From positions 1 through 64,000 of the forward strand of contig JAFQZQ010000048.1 of NCBI GenBank assembly GCA_017405845.1: DNA of 64,000 bases. Direction: 5' to 3'. Positions 49,976 through 58,717 of the stretch are shown here, in pieces. The number at the start of each line of letters is the position of its first letter. Position 1 is the first letter of the stretch. This DNA comes from Mogibacterium sp. (GTDB lineage Bacteria; Bacillota; Clostridia; Peptostreptococcales; Anaerovoracaceae). A program made the translations under genes and the position numbers. The notes under the pieces were generated by a model. That model did no database searches. It was not told the DNA's origin and saw only the letters and a list, made by a program, of their open reading frames with translations.

Positions 49976-52681
49976 TTGGAAAGCATTCGCAGCAGAAGAA
50001 AAGAGAATCTGATAATGGTGCTGCAGTACACGCTGCTGTTCTGCATTCTGGTACTTGGCGTCTTTGGGGTGCTCATACTGTCACACCGCTCGTTCATTCA
50101 GGGCGGCGACGGATACAAGCAGGGATACTTCTGGACTGTGGAGCTAAAGAAGCAGATGGAGAATCTTGCTGCGGGCGGTGGCATAACGCTCTGGTCGTGG
50201 AGCAAGGGCCTCGGAATGGACGTGCAGACCAACTACATACTCGATCCGTTCAACTGGATCGCTGCATCCTTCCCAGCAGGCTATATCGAGCTCGGATACA
50301 CACTGTCTGTGATCCTCAAAATGTACTGCGGCGGACTGGCCTTCCTTGCTTTCATGAGATATGCGGGAGCCGGAGTCTTTGAGAGCCTATTCGGCAGCAT
50401 CAGCTATGTGTTCGCGGGATACTTCATCGTGATCGGGCTCATCCATGCCGACGCGATGTTCAGCATATTCATGTTCCCGCTCCTCATACTCGGAGTGGAA
50501 CGCATCTACAAGGGGCGCTCACCGGTGGTGTTCGTGCTTTCCGTGGCCTACTATCTTATAAGGTTCCTCTACTATGCGTACATGGCAGGGGTGGCCGTCT
50601 TCGTTTACATACTTATCAGGTACTTTGCTTACCACAAGTTTGAGATAAAGACCTATCTGAAGAGCCTTGGCGGCTTCATCGTGTGGGGCATGACCGGCAT
50701 ATTCATCGCGGGCTTTCAGCTGCTGGTGGACGTGCCGGCTTTGTTCGGGGCATCCTCAGAGAGCGCTACCGATTCCATTTCACTGCTGTTTGACAAAAGC
50801 TATTACATAGAGCTCGGCAGAGAGATCACCGGCACCGGCAACACTACGGCTTACCACATTGCCGGCCTCACACTGATCGCGATAATGCTCATAGCGTCTG
50901 CCCTTCCGGAGATCAGCCGCAAGAGGACGGATATCATGATGACCATTCTGGGCTTTATAGCCATGCTGCTTCCGGCGGCATGCAGCTTCCTTAACGGCAT
51001 GGGATATCCGACGCTCAGATGGATGTTTATCTTCGTGTTCTTCGCTTCGTGGACAGCAGCGGAGCAGATAGGCAGCGCGCGACTGCACAAGTGGAGCGGA
51101 CTGGCATTAAACACTATTGCTCTCCTCGTGATGTCGGCATGGACCATAGGCTTCTACGCGGCGGGCAAACTCGACATGGGCAGAAGGGCGGTCCTGTTCA
51201 TAAGCATTCAGCTGCTGGGCGGAGCGATATTCCTGCTGATCCTGATAATAAGACACAAGGCCGCTTTCTTCAGACGCGCGGACAAAGCACTCATACTCGC
51301 TTTATGCGTGGCGGTGCTCACCGGCAGCTGGGGCGTGGCGTTCCTCGACAGCAGAGGAAGCTTCGTCAGAAATAACGCCATCAACAAGGCTCTCGAGGGC
51401 TCGACCCAGAGGGCGGGAGCCATGATCGATGATGACGGCTTCTACAGGATAGATCAGGTGGACTCCATACTCTACAGCCATGTGGTGAAGTCCCCTCCTA
51501 ACGAAAGTATGTGGTGGAAGACCAAGCCGCTGTACGTATACAGCAGCAGGCTACCTGAGAAAATGCTCGAATTCAACCGGCTGCTGGGCAACAATTACGG
51601 ATACTCCAAGAGAGTGTTCATGCTTTCGAACGACAACAGGGCAGGGCTGGACTACCTCTGCGGAGTCAAGTACTTCCTTGGCGATGACAAGAAGAACGAC
51701 AGGACGGGTTCGGATGAGTATGCGGGCTACGGATTTGAGTTCTATAAAGATATAGATGGCGTCAACGTCTTTAAGAACAAGCACGATGTGAGCCTCGGCT
51801 ATGTATATGACAAGTACATCACTGAGAGCGACTTCAGGCAGCTTGACAGGCTTGAGAGGGAGCAGGCCCTGCTCCAGGCCGCTGTGCTGGCTGATGATGA
51901 AAATGCGGGAGGCCTCGAAAGGCTCGAGCTGTCTGACGTAGAGACTGCGGTGAATGACGTGCCATACGAGATAACGGCAACGGACGGAGCTGTTGTTGAA
52001 GACGGCAAGATCGTCACTGATAAGGACGACGCGTCATTCACAATCAGCATCGGCGATGTAGAGAACAGTCAGCTGGTGGTCTCGTTCGACGGACTGCTCA
52101 GAGGGCCGAATGAGAAGCAGAGCAAGTCGTTCGTGATACACGCCAGGAACGAGTTCGTCAATGAGATGGCCGACAACAAGATCAATAATCAGGCCATCCC
52201 GTTCATCAGGGATTACGATCTCAACATGGGTTATTACGACTCGTATACGAACGGACGCATCAAGATCACACTGTCCAACAAGGGCACATATCACTATGAG
52301 AGCTTACGGGTGCGCGCCATGGACGCGTCCCTGTTCGATAAATATGAGAGCAATCTTTCGGCCGGCAAGCTGAACGTTGAAAGCTGTGCCGATGAAGAGG
52401 TAAAGGGAAGCATCTCGTGCAGCAAGCCGGGTGTGCTCTTCCTTTCAATATATGACTATCACAACTGGAAGATATACATCGACGGCAAGAGAGCTGATCG
52501 CATAGACGGCCTCAACATAGCCTTTACAGGAGTCAGGGTTCCGGCCGGAGAGCACAGCATAAGGCTCGAATTCGTGAACAGAAACCTCCGGGCCGGTTTG
52601 GTGCTGACAGTCATAGGCGTTATTTTCCTTGTGGTGGCATTGGTGGTCCGCAAAAGACACAGGCCGCAGTCCGAAAAGTGA
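49976..52681 (+). CDS. YfhO-family membrane glycosyltransferase
   Basis: This 901-residue protein starts at TTG 49976 with GGAGGAA upstream. About 12-13 membrane helices are followed by a ~350-residue extracytoplasmic domain and a final helix. The first outer loop has SHRSFIQGGDGYKQGYFW with acidic residues as in GT-C enzymes, then ITLWSWSKGLGMDVQTNYILDPFN, a YfhO hallmark. The C-terminal DYHNWKIYIDGKRADR...VPAGEHSIRLEFVN is also typical. In Bacillus, YfhO works with the GT2 CsbB to add GlcNAc to lipoteichoic acid outside the cell. The two CsbB-like GT2 proteins in this window are candidate partners. Confidence 0.88.
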   Translation: MESIRSRRKENLIMVLQYTLLFCILVLGVFGVLILSHRSFIQGGDGYKQGYFWTVELKKQMENLAAGGGITLWSWSKGLGMDVQTNYILDPFNWIAASFPAGYIELGYTLSVILKMYCGGLAFLAFMRYAGAGVFESLFGSISYVFAGYFIVIGLIHADAMFSIFMFPLLILGVERIYKGRSPVVFVLSVAYYLIRFLYYAYMAGVAVFVYILIRYFAYHKFEIKTYLKSLGGFIVWGMTGIFIAGFQLLVDVPALFGASSESATDSISLLFDKSYYIELGREITGTGNTTAYHIAGLTLIAIMLIASALPEISRKRTDIMMTILGFIAMLLPAACSFLNGMGYPTLRWMFIFVFFASWTAAEQIGSARLHKWSGLALNTIALLVMSAWTIGFYAAGKLDMGRRAVLFISIQLLGGAIFLLILIIRHKAAFFRRADKALILALCVAVLTGSWGVAFLDSRGSFVRNNAINKALEGSTQRAGAMIDDDGFYRIDQVDSILYSHVVKSPPNESMWWKTKPLYVYSSRLPEKMLEFNRLLGNNYGYSKRVFMLSNDNRAGLDYLCGVKYFLGDDKKNDRTGSDEYAGYGFEFYKDIDGVNVFKNKHDVSLGYVYDKYITESDFRQLDRLEREQALLQAAVLADDENAGGLERLELSDVETAVNDVPYEITATDGAVVEDGKIVTDKDDASFTISIGDVENSQLVVSFDGLLRGPNEKQSKSFVIHARNEFVNEMADNKINNQAIPFIRDYDLNMGYYDSYTNGRIKITLSNKGTYHYESLRVRAMDASLFDKYESNLSAGKLNVESCADEEVKGSISCSKPGVLFLSIYDYHNWKIYIDGKRADRIDGLNIAFTGVRVPAGEHSIRLEFVNRNLRAGLVLTVIGVIFLVVALVVRKRHRPQSEK

Positions 52682-52703
52682 TGATTTTACACCGGCTTTT
52701 CTA

Positions 52704-52709
52704 TATAAT
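52704..52709 (+). promoter_or_regulatory. Candidate -10 box at near-leaderless distance
   Basis: TATAAT ends nine bases before ATG 52719 and would give a leader of about three bases. No Shine-Dalgarno sequence is visible and the -35 region is weak. Confidence 0.35.
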
Positions 52710-52718
52710 TATTAAGTT

Positions 52719-54176
52719 ATGAAGAAGATCCGCGCATGGTTCAGAAAGAATAAGAGAGCCTTCCTGATAACGGACTTTCTGCTGCTGATCACGACGGTCG
52801 CAATTCTGGTCGCAACGGCTAATCCGGCAGACGTACAGGGACTGACTATCGACACCACGTATAACACGGCGTCGCTCACTTGGGATGCTGCGAAAAACGC
52901 AAAAGGCTACCGTGTTTACAGATCCAGAAACGGCGGCAAGTACAAGTATCTGGACTACACAGCGGATACCTCCTTTGAGGATAAAGATCTCAGAACGGGC
53001 GATACCTATTCATATGCCATAGCTTCGCGAAACGGTTTCCTTACAAGTGACATATCCGATGCCGAAAAGCTCGACGTTGTTCCAAGCCTGGAAAAGCCTG
53101 TTCTTGAGGTGGACACGAGCAAGGGCGAGATGATGCTGAAGTTCGGTGAGATCGATGGTGCCATCTGCTATGAGGTCATAAGGAACGGCGAGGTCATCGA
53201 CACTATAGAAGACACGGACTATGTGGATCACAGTGCCAAGAGCGACAAGGAATACAAATACGAAGTAAGAGCCGTAAGATATAAAAAGAAGCCTGTATAC
53301 AGCAAGTTCAGCAACAAGGAGAAGGGCGTTCTCCATGCGGTACAGAACTTCAAGATCAAAACCATGGACAACAACATTGTGTTTACATGGAACCCTAGCG
53401 AATACTACACGACATACAAGCTGTATAACGGCAACCACATCCTGACAGAAACAGACGAAGGCCAGTTCACGATGAGCGACTATAAGCTGGATAAGGTCTA
53501 TGATATATCGCTGGTGGGTTACGCTTCTGACAACACAAGAAGTCCTGAATGCGAGCGCAGGATCATGGCGACCGAAGAAGATATGACGAGTGAGGAAGCC
53601 TGCGATGAGGCCTGTGAATGGGCTGTGGACATTGCCAACGACAACTCATTCACGTACGGCACCGGAGCAAGAGCTCACAGACCGGGATGCTACTTCTGCG
53701 GCACCAACGTGGGTCCTAATATGAACAAGAAAGGCAAGTCCAAAGTCAGCGGCCACTCATACGCTAAGACTTACTGCTGCAATCCGTTCGTGACCGCGTG
53801 CTTCGCACACGGTGCAGGGGATCCGGGCATGCTTAGCGCTTGCTCGCGAGGTAAGACCGTAGAGTTCACGCCGGGCTCGTTCACCAGATACGGCCCGTTC
53901 AAGAACGTGGGAAAGCCGGGATACGGTAACCTGAAGAAGGGCGATGTGCTGGTCATGTCTGCTCACGTGATGATATATATCGGGGACGGCAGGATCGCTC
54001 ATGCCAAATCCTCAGGCTGGGGAGCCGGATCGATAACCACCGACAAGGCATCCGGATACTATAAAAGATCAAAATTCGTAATGAGGTATACCGGAAGCGG
54101 CAGGGGCAAAAAGCTCGTCATAAAGGATGTCGACGAAAAGGGCAATCCGATTGAAGAAGAATCGTCGGAAGGTTAA
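52719..54176 (+). CDS. Membrane-anchored FnIII plus NlpC/P60-like protein B
   Basis: This 485-residue protein has an N-terminal signal anchor (about 14-34). FnIII-like modules cover about 36-285 (TYNTASLTWDAAKNAKGYRVYRS and two weaker repeats). A C-terminal domain (about 290-460) is paralogous to the protein at 48633: WAVDIANDNSFTYG, Cys324/Cys327 in PGCYFCGT, Cys353/Cys354 in KTYCCNPFVTACFAHG, and His416 in MSAHVMIYIG. It is predicted to be a cysteine hydrolase of peptidoglycan. Targeting differs from its paralogue, with FnIII and a membrane anchor in place of SH3b modules. It is 37 bases downstream of the yfhO-like gene. Confidence 0.82.
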   Translation: MKKIRAWFRKNKRAFLITDFLLLITTVAILVATANPADVQGLTIDTTYNTASLTWDAAKNAKGYRVYRSRNGGKYKYLDYTADTSFEDKDLRTGDTYSYAIASRNGFLTSDISDAEKLDVVPSLEKPVLEVDTSKGEMMLKFGEIDGAICYEVIRNGEVIDTIEDTDYVDHSAKSDKEYKYEVRAVRYKKKPVYSKFSNKEKGVLHAVQNFKIKTMDNNIVFTWNPSEYYTTYKLYNGNHILTETDEGQFTMSDYKLDKVYDISLVGYASDNTRSPECERRIMATEEDMTSEEACDEACEWAVDIANDNSFTYGTGARAHRPGCYFCGTNVGPNMNKKGKSKVSGHSYAKTYCCNPFVTACFAHGAGDPGMLSACSRGKTVEFTPGSFTRYGPFKNVGKPGYGNLKKGDVLVMSAHVMIYIGDGRIAHAKSSGWGAGSITTDKASGYYKRSKFVMRYTGSGRGKKLVIKDVDEKGNPIEEESSEG

Positions 54177-54224
54177 AATAATAGATGGAAGCAGACTTTT
54201 GACTCAGTGAGAAAGGAAGGCAAT

Positions 54225-55115
54225 ATGAAAGGTATCATCCTTGCCGGAGGAGCCGGCACAAGACTCTATCCGCTTACAATGGTAACCAGTAAGCAGCTTC
54301 TGCCTGTTTACGACAAGCCGATGATCTACTATCCGCTGTCGACCCTTATGCTTGCGGGAGTAAGAGACATACTGATCATCTCCACACCTGAGGATACACC
54401 TAGATTCGAGAACCTTCTCGGAGACGGAACGCCGTTCGGCATCGACCTGTCATACAAAGTGCAGCCTTCACCTGACGGACTCGCACAGGCATTCATCATC
54501 GGTGAGGAGTTCCTCGGCGATGAGGCCGGAGTCATGATACTCGGCGACAACATCTTCTACGGCAACGGCTTCGGAAAGATACTGAAAAAGGCCGTGGTAA
54601 ACGCCGAAGAGGACGGCCGTGCAACTGTGTTCGGATACTATGTAAACGATCCTGAGAGATTCGGCATCGTGGAGTTTGACGAAAACGGCAAGGTGCTCTC
54701 AATTGAAGAGAAGCCAAAGCATCCGAAGAGCAATTACGCTGCGACAGGCCTGTACTTCTACCCGGCCGGCGTAAGCAAGATGGCAAAGGAGGTAACCCCT
54801 TCAGCCAGAGGCGAGCTTGAGATCACCACGCTGAACGAGATGTATCTGCACGAGGATAAGCTCGACGTGCAGCTGCTGGGCCGCGGATTCGCATGGCTCG
54901 ACACCGGCACGATGGATTCGCTCGTTGACGCAGCGGACTTCGTGAGAATGCTTGAGAAGAGACAGGGAGTAAAGATATCCGCTCCGGAAGAAATCGCGTT
55001 CAGAAACGGCTGGATCGACAAAGAGGCACTGCTGAAATCAGCTGAAAAGTACGGCAAGAGCCCGTACGGAAGCCACCTCAAGGCGGTAGCTGAGGGCAGA
55101 CTCGTAGCAAGATAA
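54225..55115 (+). CDS. rfbA: Glucose-1-phosphate thymidylyltransferase
   Basis: This 296-residue nucleotidyltransferase makes dTDP-glucose from dTTP and glucose-1-phosphate. It has [55 protein letters not shown] and [10 protein letters not shown], all matching RfbA/RmlA over its usual length. ATG 54225 with AAGGAAGG upstream is preferred over an in-frame GTG at 54207. It feeds RfbB, encoded 13 kb upstream. The expected RmlC and RmlD genes for rhamnose are absent here, so its product probably flows into dTDP-Fuc4N through WecE. Confidence 0.95.
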   Translation: MKGIILAGGAGTRLYPLTMVTSKQLLPVYDKPMIYYPLSTLMLAGVRDILIISTPEDTPRFENLLGDGTPFGIDLSYKVQPSPDGLAQAFIIGEEFLGDEAGVMILGDNIFYGNGFGKILKKAVVNAEEDGRATVFGYYVNDPERFGIVEFDENGKVLSIEEKPKHPKSNYAATGLYFYPAGVSKMAKEVTPSARGELEITTLNEMYLHEDKLDVQLLGRGFAWLDTGTMDSLVDAADFVRMLEKRQGVKISAPEEIAFRNGWIDKEALLKSAEKYGKSPYGSHLKAVAEGRLVAR

Positions 55116-55134
55116 AAAACATTAGACTAACATT

Positions 55135-55163
55135 CAGCCGGGCTCTTATGCCCGGCTGTTTTG
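55135..55163 (+). terminator. Rho-independent terminator after rfbA
   Basis: CAGCCGGGC and GCCCGGCTG pair across TCTTAT and are followed by TTTT. It ends only 19 bases before the start at 55182, so that gene needs read-through or a promoter overlapping the hairpin. Confidence 0.85.
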
Positions 55164-55181
55164 TCCTTTAGGATCGTAATA

Positions 55182-56441
55182 ATGAAACAGAAAAAAACAG
55201 CTAATGTCATTAAGATAGTGATAATACTGCTGATGCTGTGCGCCTGCATCGCATCTGCTGTTTTCATTCTCGGCAGGCAGGGATATTCACGAGGTCCATC
55301 ACCGGAGATGGAAGACCCCGTGACACCATCCGCAGAAGGCGCCGAAGCGCCGGCAGCGGAGCCGGACGGTGCCGAGGCAGTCATATTTGCTGCTTCGGAC
55401 TATCAGGCTGATTCGAACTTCGATGCTCCTGAACAGACGCTGCACGGGCTTCTGAATTCGGTCAAGAGCGACGGCAAGGCTCCGGGTGCGGCAATCATCT
55501 GCGGGGATTACACGAACGATGCCGTGCTGCACGATTATCAGCTGAGCCCCGAGGACTCGATAGCAGAGATACGGGGCGTGCTCAGTGAAGAGGCTCCATC
55601 CGTAAAAGAAGAAAACACATTATTCGTGCAGGGCAATCACGATGCGCTGACTGAGTCGATATCGGAAAGCGGACTGCATGAGCTTGACAGCTATCTCGTA
55701 TACGTGCTAAACACCGAAAACGACTTTCCGTGGAAGCAGGGCAAGGGCTCAGGCAACCTTTTAAAGGTGTCAAGAACAGCCTCGGAGATGAAGAAGTGCT
55801 TCGACAAGCTGATAGCTGACGGCGAAACGCGACCGATCATAATAGCGGGGCATGTGCCGCTTCACTTCACAGCCCGCACCTCCTCGAGGCATACGACCGG
55901 AGACAACCTTTACTCAGCGCTCGTATTCGATGCGGTCAACAAAGCTGCGGAAGATCTCGATATCATCTACCTGTATGGACATAACCATTCCAAAGGCTGG
56001 GACTGCTACCTGGGAGGAAGCTGTGTATACAGGCAGCCTGGCGACAAACTGCTGCTGCCGCTCTACGACGACAGCGACATCACCTCGGATGACTTTGAGG
56101 AGAAGACGCTCAACTTCACATATATGAACGCCGGATACACAGGGTATTACATGAACTGTGCTCCGGGAGAATACAGCAGCGATCCGGATTCGCAGTACAG
56201 GGCTGCCGACGAGACGCTGACATGCAGCGTTATAGAGATATACAGCGACAGGATAGTCATCACAAGGTACGATGAAAACGGAGTGCATGCTCTTGGCTCG
56301 GCAGGAGAGGCCGATCCGTACAAGGGCGGAGTTGATGACGGACTGATCGGTCCTGAGCATTACAGTACAGAGACCGCAAGTCCGGCAGTTATAGAGCGCA
56401 GGACAGTTAAAGAGCAGGAAGAGCTGCAGGATGCAGCGTAA
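55182..56441 (+). CDS. Exported calcineurin-like metallophosphoesterase
   Basis: This ~419-residue protein has an N-terminal signal anchor (about 8-30), an acidic Pro/Ala/Glu linker (about 37-62) and then a metallophosphoesterase domain. Metal-site motifs are ASDYQ (Asp73, with Gln75 where DxH enzymes usually have His), ICGDYTND (Asp109), VQGNHD (Asn151-His152), AGHVP (His224) and YGHNHS (His267/His269). It would hydrolyse phosphomono- or diesters at the outer membrane face; a wall-polymer or nucleotide substrate is possible. ATG 55182 lies just after a terminator with AGGATCG upstream. Confidence 0.85.
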   Translation: MKQKKTANVIKIVIILLMLCACIASAVFILGRQGYSRGPSPEMEDPVTPSAEGAEAPAAEPDGAEAVIFAASDYQADSNFDAPEQTLHGLLNSVKSDGKAPGAAIICGDYTNDAVLHDYQLSPEDSIAEIRGVLSEEAPSVKEENTLFVQGNHDALTESISESGLHELDSYLVYVLNTENDFPWKQGKGSGNLLKVSRTASEMKKCFDKLIADGETRPIIIAGHVPLHFTARTSSRHTTGDNLYSALVFDAVNKAAEDLDIIYLYGHNHSKGWDCYLGGSCVYRQPGDKLLLPLYDDSDITSDDFEEKTLNFTYMNAGYTGYYMNCAPGEYSSDPDSQYRAADETLTCSVIEIYSDRIVITRYDENGVHALGSAGEADPYKGGVDDGLIGPEHYSTETASPAVIERRTVKEQEELQDAA

Positions 56442-56588
56442 ACGTTAGTATTGAAAAAGCATATACACATCTGTGAACAGGAATGAAAGCCTTGCGAACG
56501 GAGTGTAATATGTGGCATTCTATATTAGATAGGGTTACTGTAATACTTAATACAGGAACTTTAAAACGAAAAACAGGGGAGGCCCAAA

Positions 56589-57548
56589 GTGCAGGAAAAA
56601 ACATTAAAATCGGTATACCAGGCCACAAGAACGATAGAAACCGAGATCAGCAAGGTGATCATCGGTAAGGAAGACGTTATTCACAAAGTGCTGATGGCCA
56701 TACTGGCAAACGGACACATACTTCTCGACGACGTACCGGGTGTCGGCAAGACTTCGCTTGCAGTCGCGCTCGGAAAGACGCTCGGACTTGAGTACAACAG
56801 AATACAGTGCACGCCTGACGTGCTTCCGTCTGACATCGTTGGCTTCTCGGTGTTCAACAAAGAGAAAGATTCCTTCACATACATGCAGGGCATCATCAAC
56901 AACACAAATCTGCTTCTTGCAGATGAAATCAACCGTACTTCAAGCAGGACTCAGGCAGCTCTGCTCGAAGCCATGGAAGAGAAGCAGGTAACAGTTGACG
57001 GAATCACACACCCACTGCCTGATCCGTTTATCGTCATCGCTACGGAGAACCAGGTAGGAGCTGCAGGAACACAGATGCTGCCGCACGCTCAGATGGACAG
57101 ATTCCTCGTGAGACTCACTGTCGGATATCCTGACAAGCAGAGCGAGATAGATATCATCCGCGGCAGACAGACTGAAGACCCATATGCAGGACTGAGAAAG
57201 ATCATAACTGCCTCGTCTCTCAAGACAATGCAGAAGGCGACACTCATGGTAACCATCAAGGATTCCCTGATGGGTTATATTGCTGACCTCGCAGAGGCTT
57301 CGCGCTCAAGCATGAGCACAGAGCTCGGCATCAGCCCGAGAGGTTCGATCGCAGTAAGCCATATGGCAAAGGCATCAGCTATTCTGCACGGAAGAGATTT
57401 CGTAAACGAAGAAGATATCAGAAGTATCTTCTGCGATGTTTGCTCTCACCGTATCATCCTTACGCAGAGAGAGCGTGCTGCCGGCACAACGACCAGAGAA
57501 GTGCTGGAGCAGATCATCGGTGACGTAAAGGCACCGTATAACGTATAA
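56589..57548 (+). CDS. MoxR-family AAA ATPase
   Basis: This 319-residue cytoplasmic ATPase starts at GTG 56589 with GGGGAGG upstream. It has Walker A GVGKTS (about 51-56), the MoxR segment IQCTPDVLPSDIVGFSVF, Walker B LLLADEINRTSSRTQAALLEAMEE, the sensor ENQVGAAGTQMLPHAQMDRF and the C-terminal lid LGISPRGSIAVSHMAKA. MoxR proteins act as chaperone-like remodelers, usually with a DUF58 protein encoded next, as here. It is the first gene of a five- or six-gene operon. The 147-base gap before it is AT-rich, with no promoter I can assign confidently. Confidence 0.92.
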   Translation: MQEKTLKSVYQATRTIETEISKVIIGKEDVIHKVLMAILANGHILLDDVPGVGKTSLAVALGKTLGLEYNRIQCTPDVLPSDIVGFSVFNKEKDSFTYMQGIINNTNLLLADEINRTSSRTQAALLEAMEEKQVTVDGITHPLPDPFIVIATENQVGAAGTQMLPHAQMDRFLVRLTVGYPDKQSEIDIIRGRQTEDPYAGLRKIITASSLKTMQKATLMVTIKDSLMGYIADLAEASRSSMSTELGISPRGSIAVSHMAKASAILHGRDFVNEEDIRSIFCDVCSHRIILTQRERAAGTTTREVLEQIIGDVKAPYNV

Positions 57549-57563
57549 CAACAGGAGCGGCCG

Positions 57564-58703
57564 ATGCGCAGAAATCTGATCGTCTGGATATTGCTGATAA
57601 TATCCGCGCTTATCCTGTATCTATTCTCGAATGGGAGCGTGACACTTGCACTTCTGGTGGCGCTGATCGCAGCGCTGCCGGTTTCGTTTGCGATTCTTAA
57701 ATTGACAGCGGGAAAAGTAGAACTCTCTCTGACAGACGGCGGATTTGCGGATGATCACAGAGTGTTTGTGCTGAGTTTCAAAAACAAAGGTGCCATGCCG
57801 GTAGCTTCGGTGGAGACAGAAGCTGTCTGCAAAAACCTGCGCACCGGGGAGAGCGACTCATTCTCAATAACCCGGAGCCTCGGACCGAACAAAACAGTAG
57901 AGATCCCAATAGAAATACTGCCAACGCACGCCGGCAGATACGAGCTGTCGCTTAGCTCGCCGGTAATGCGCGATCCGCTCGGGATCTGGAAGAAGAAAAT
58001 AGAATTTGATGGTAACACAGGTGTTACCATAATGCCTGAGCTGTTTGAGATGAACATCGTACAGGCGGGTGTGGCAGCCATGCCTGAGAGCGATGCGGAG
58101 TCAGCCAAAACAAGAGGCGCTGTCTCGGGCGACATGATAGATATAAAGGAATACGTGCCGGGCGATCCGGTCAGAAACATTCACTGGAAACTCTCCGAGA
58201 AGTTAGACAAGCCTCTGGTGAGAGTGCTTGGAACACCTGTATCTGACCAGTACCTCATATTACTCGACAACCCGGCAGACATAGCCAACGATCCTGAGGC
58301 GCTCGATGCAGTTGCCTCGGTATACGCGTCGCTGATCCAGACACTGAGGATGAACGACATAACCTGCTATGCAGGCTGGACGGATCCTGACACAGGTAAG
58401 GCCGTGATACGCAGAATCGCCGATGACGGCGAGGCTGCTGCCGCAGCAGATGAGTATCTGTCTGTGCCGGCAAGCATGCCGAGTGCGTTTGCAAGGATCA
58501 GCAGAGACATGGCAGATGACAGATATGCTCATGTCGTAATAGTAGGCTCCAGCATACCTGTAAATATCGATGTGCTGGCTAACGGATGCAACGTGACCAT
58601 ACTGAAATACGGAGACTGGAGCAGCTTTACAGAGGGCAGCATGACAGTCGTCGGATTCACGGCAGCATCATATAAGAGCGATACGGCCGGAATTGAGATT
58701 TAG
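57564..58703 (+). CDS. DUF58 protein, partner of MoxR
   Basis: This 379-residue protein has two N-terminal membrane helices (about 5-45), a beta-sandwich-like region (about 50-150) and the DUF58 signature YVPGDPVRNIHWKLS (about 197-211). A von Willebrand-A-like remainder with YLILLDNPADI follows. DUF58 proteins work with MoxR ATPases in assembly or regulation of envelope complexes; the client here is unknown. CAGGAGCGG precedes ATG 57564, 15 bases after the MoxR gene. Confidence 0.9.
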   Translation: MRRNLIVWILLIISALILYLFSNGSVTLALLVALIAALPVSFAILKLTAGKVELSLTDGGFADDHRVFVLSFKNKGAMPVASVETEAVCKNLRTGESDSFSITRSLGPNKTVEIPIEILPTHAGRYELSLSSPVMRDPLGIWKKKIEFDGNTGVTIMPELFEMNIVQAGVAAMPESDAESAKTRGAVSGDMIDIKEYVPGDPVRNIHWKLSEKLDKPLVRVLGTPVSDQYLILLDNPADIANDPEALDAVASVYASLIQTLRMNDITCYAGWTDPDTGKAVIRRIADDGEAAAAADEYLSVPASMPSAFARISRDMADDRYAHVVIVGSSIPVNIDVLANGCNVTILKYGDWSSFTEGSMTVVGFTAASYKSDTAGIEI

Positions 58704-58717
58704 GCCCGGCCATACGG

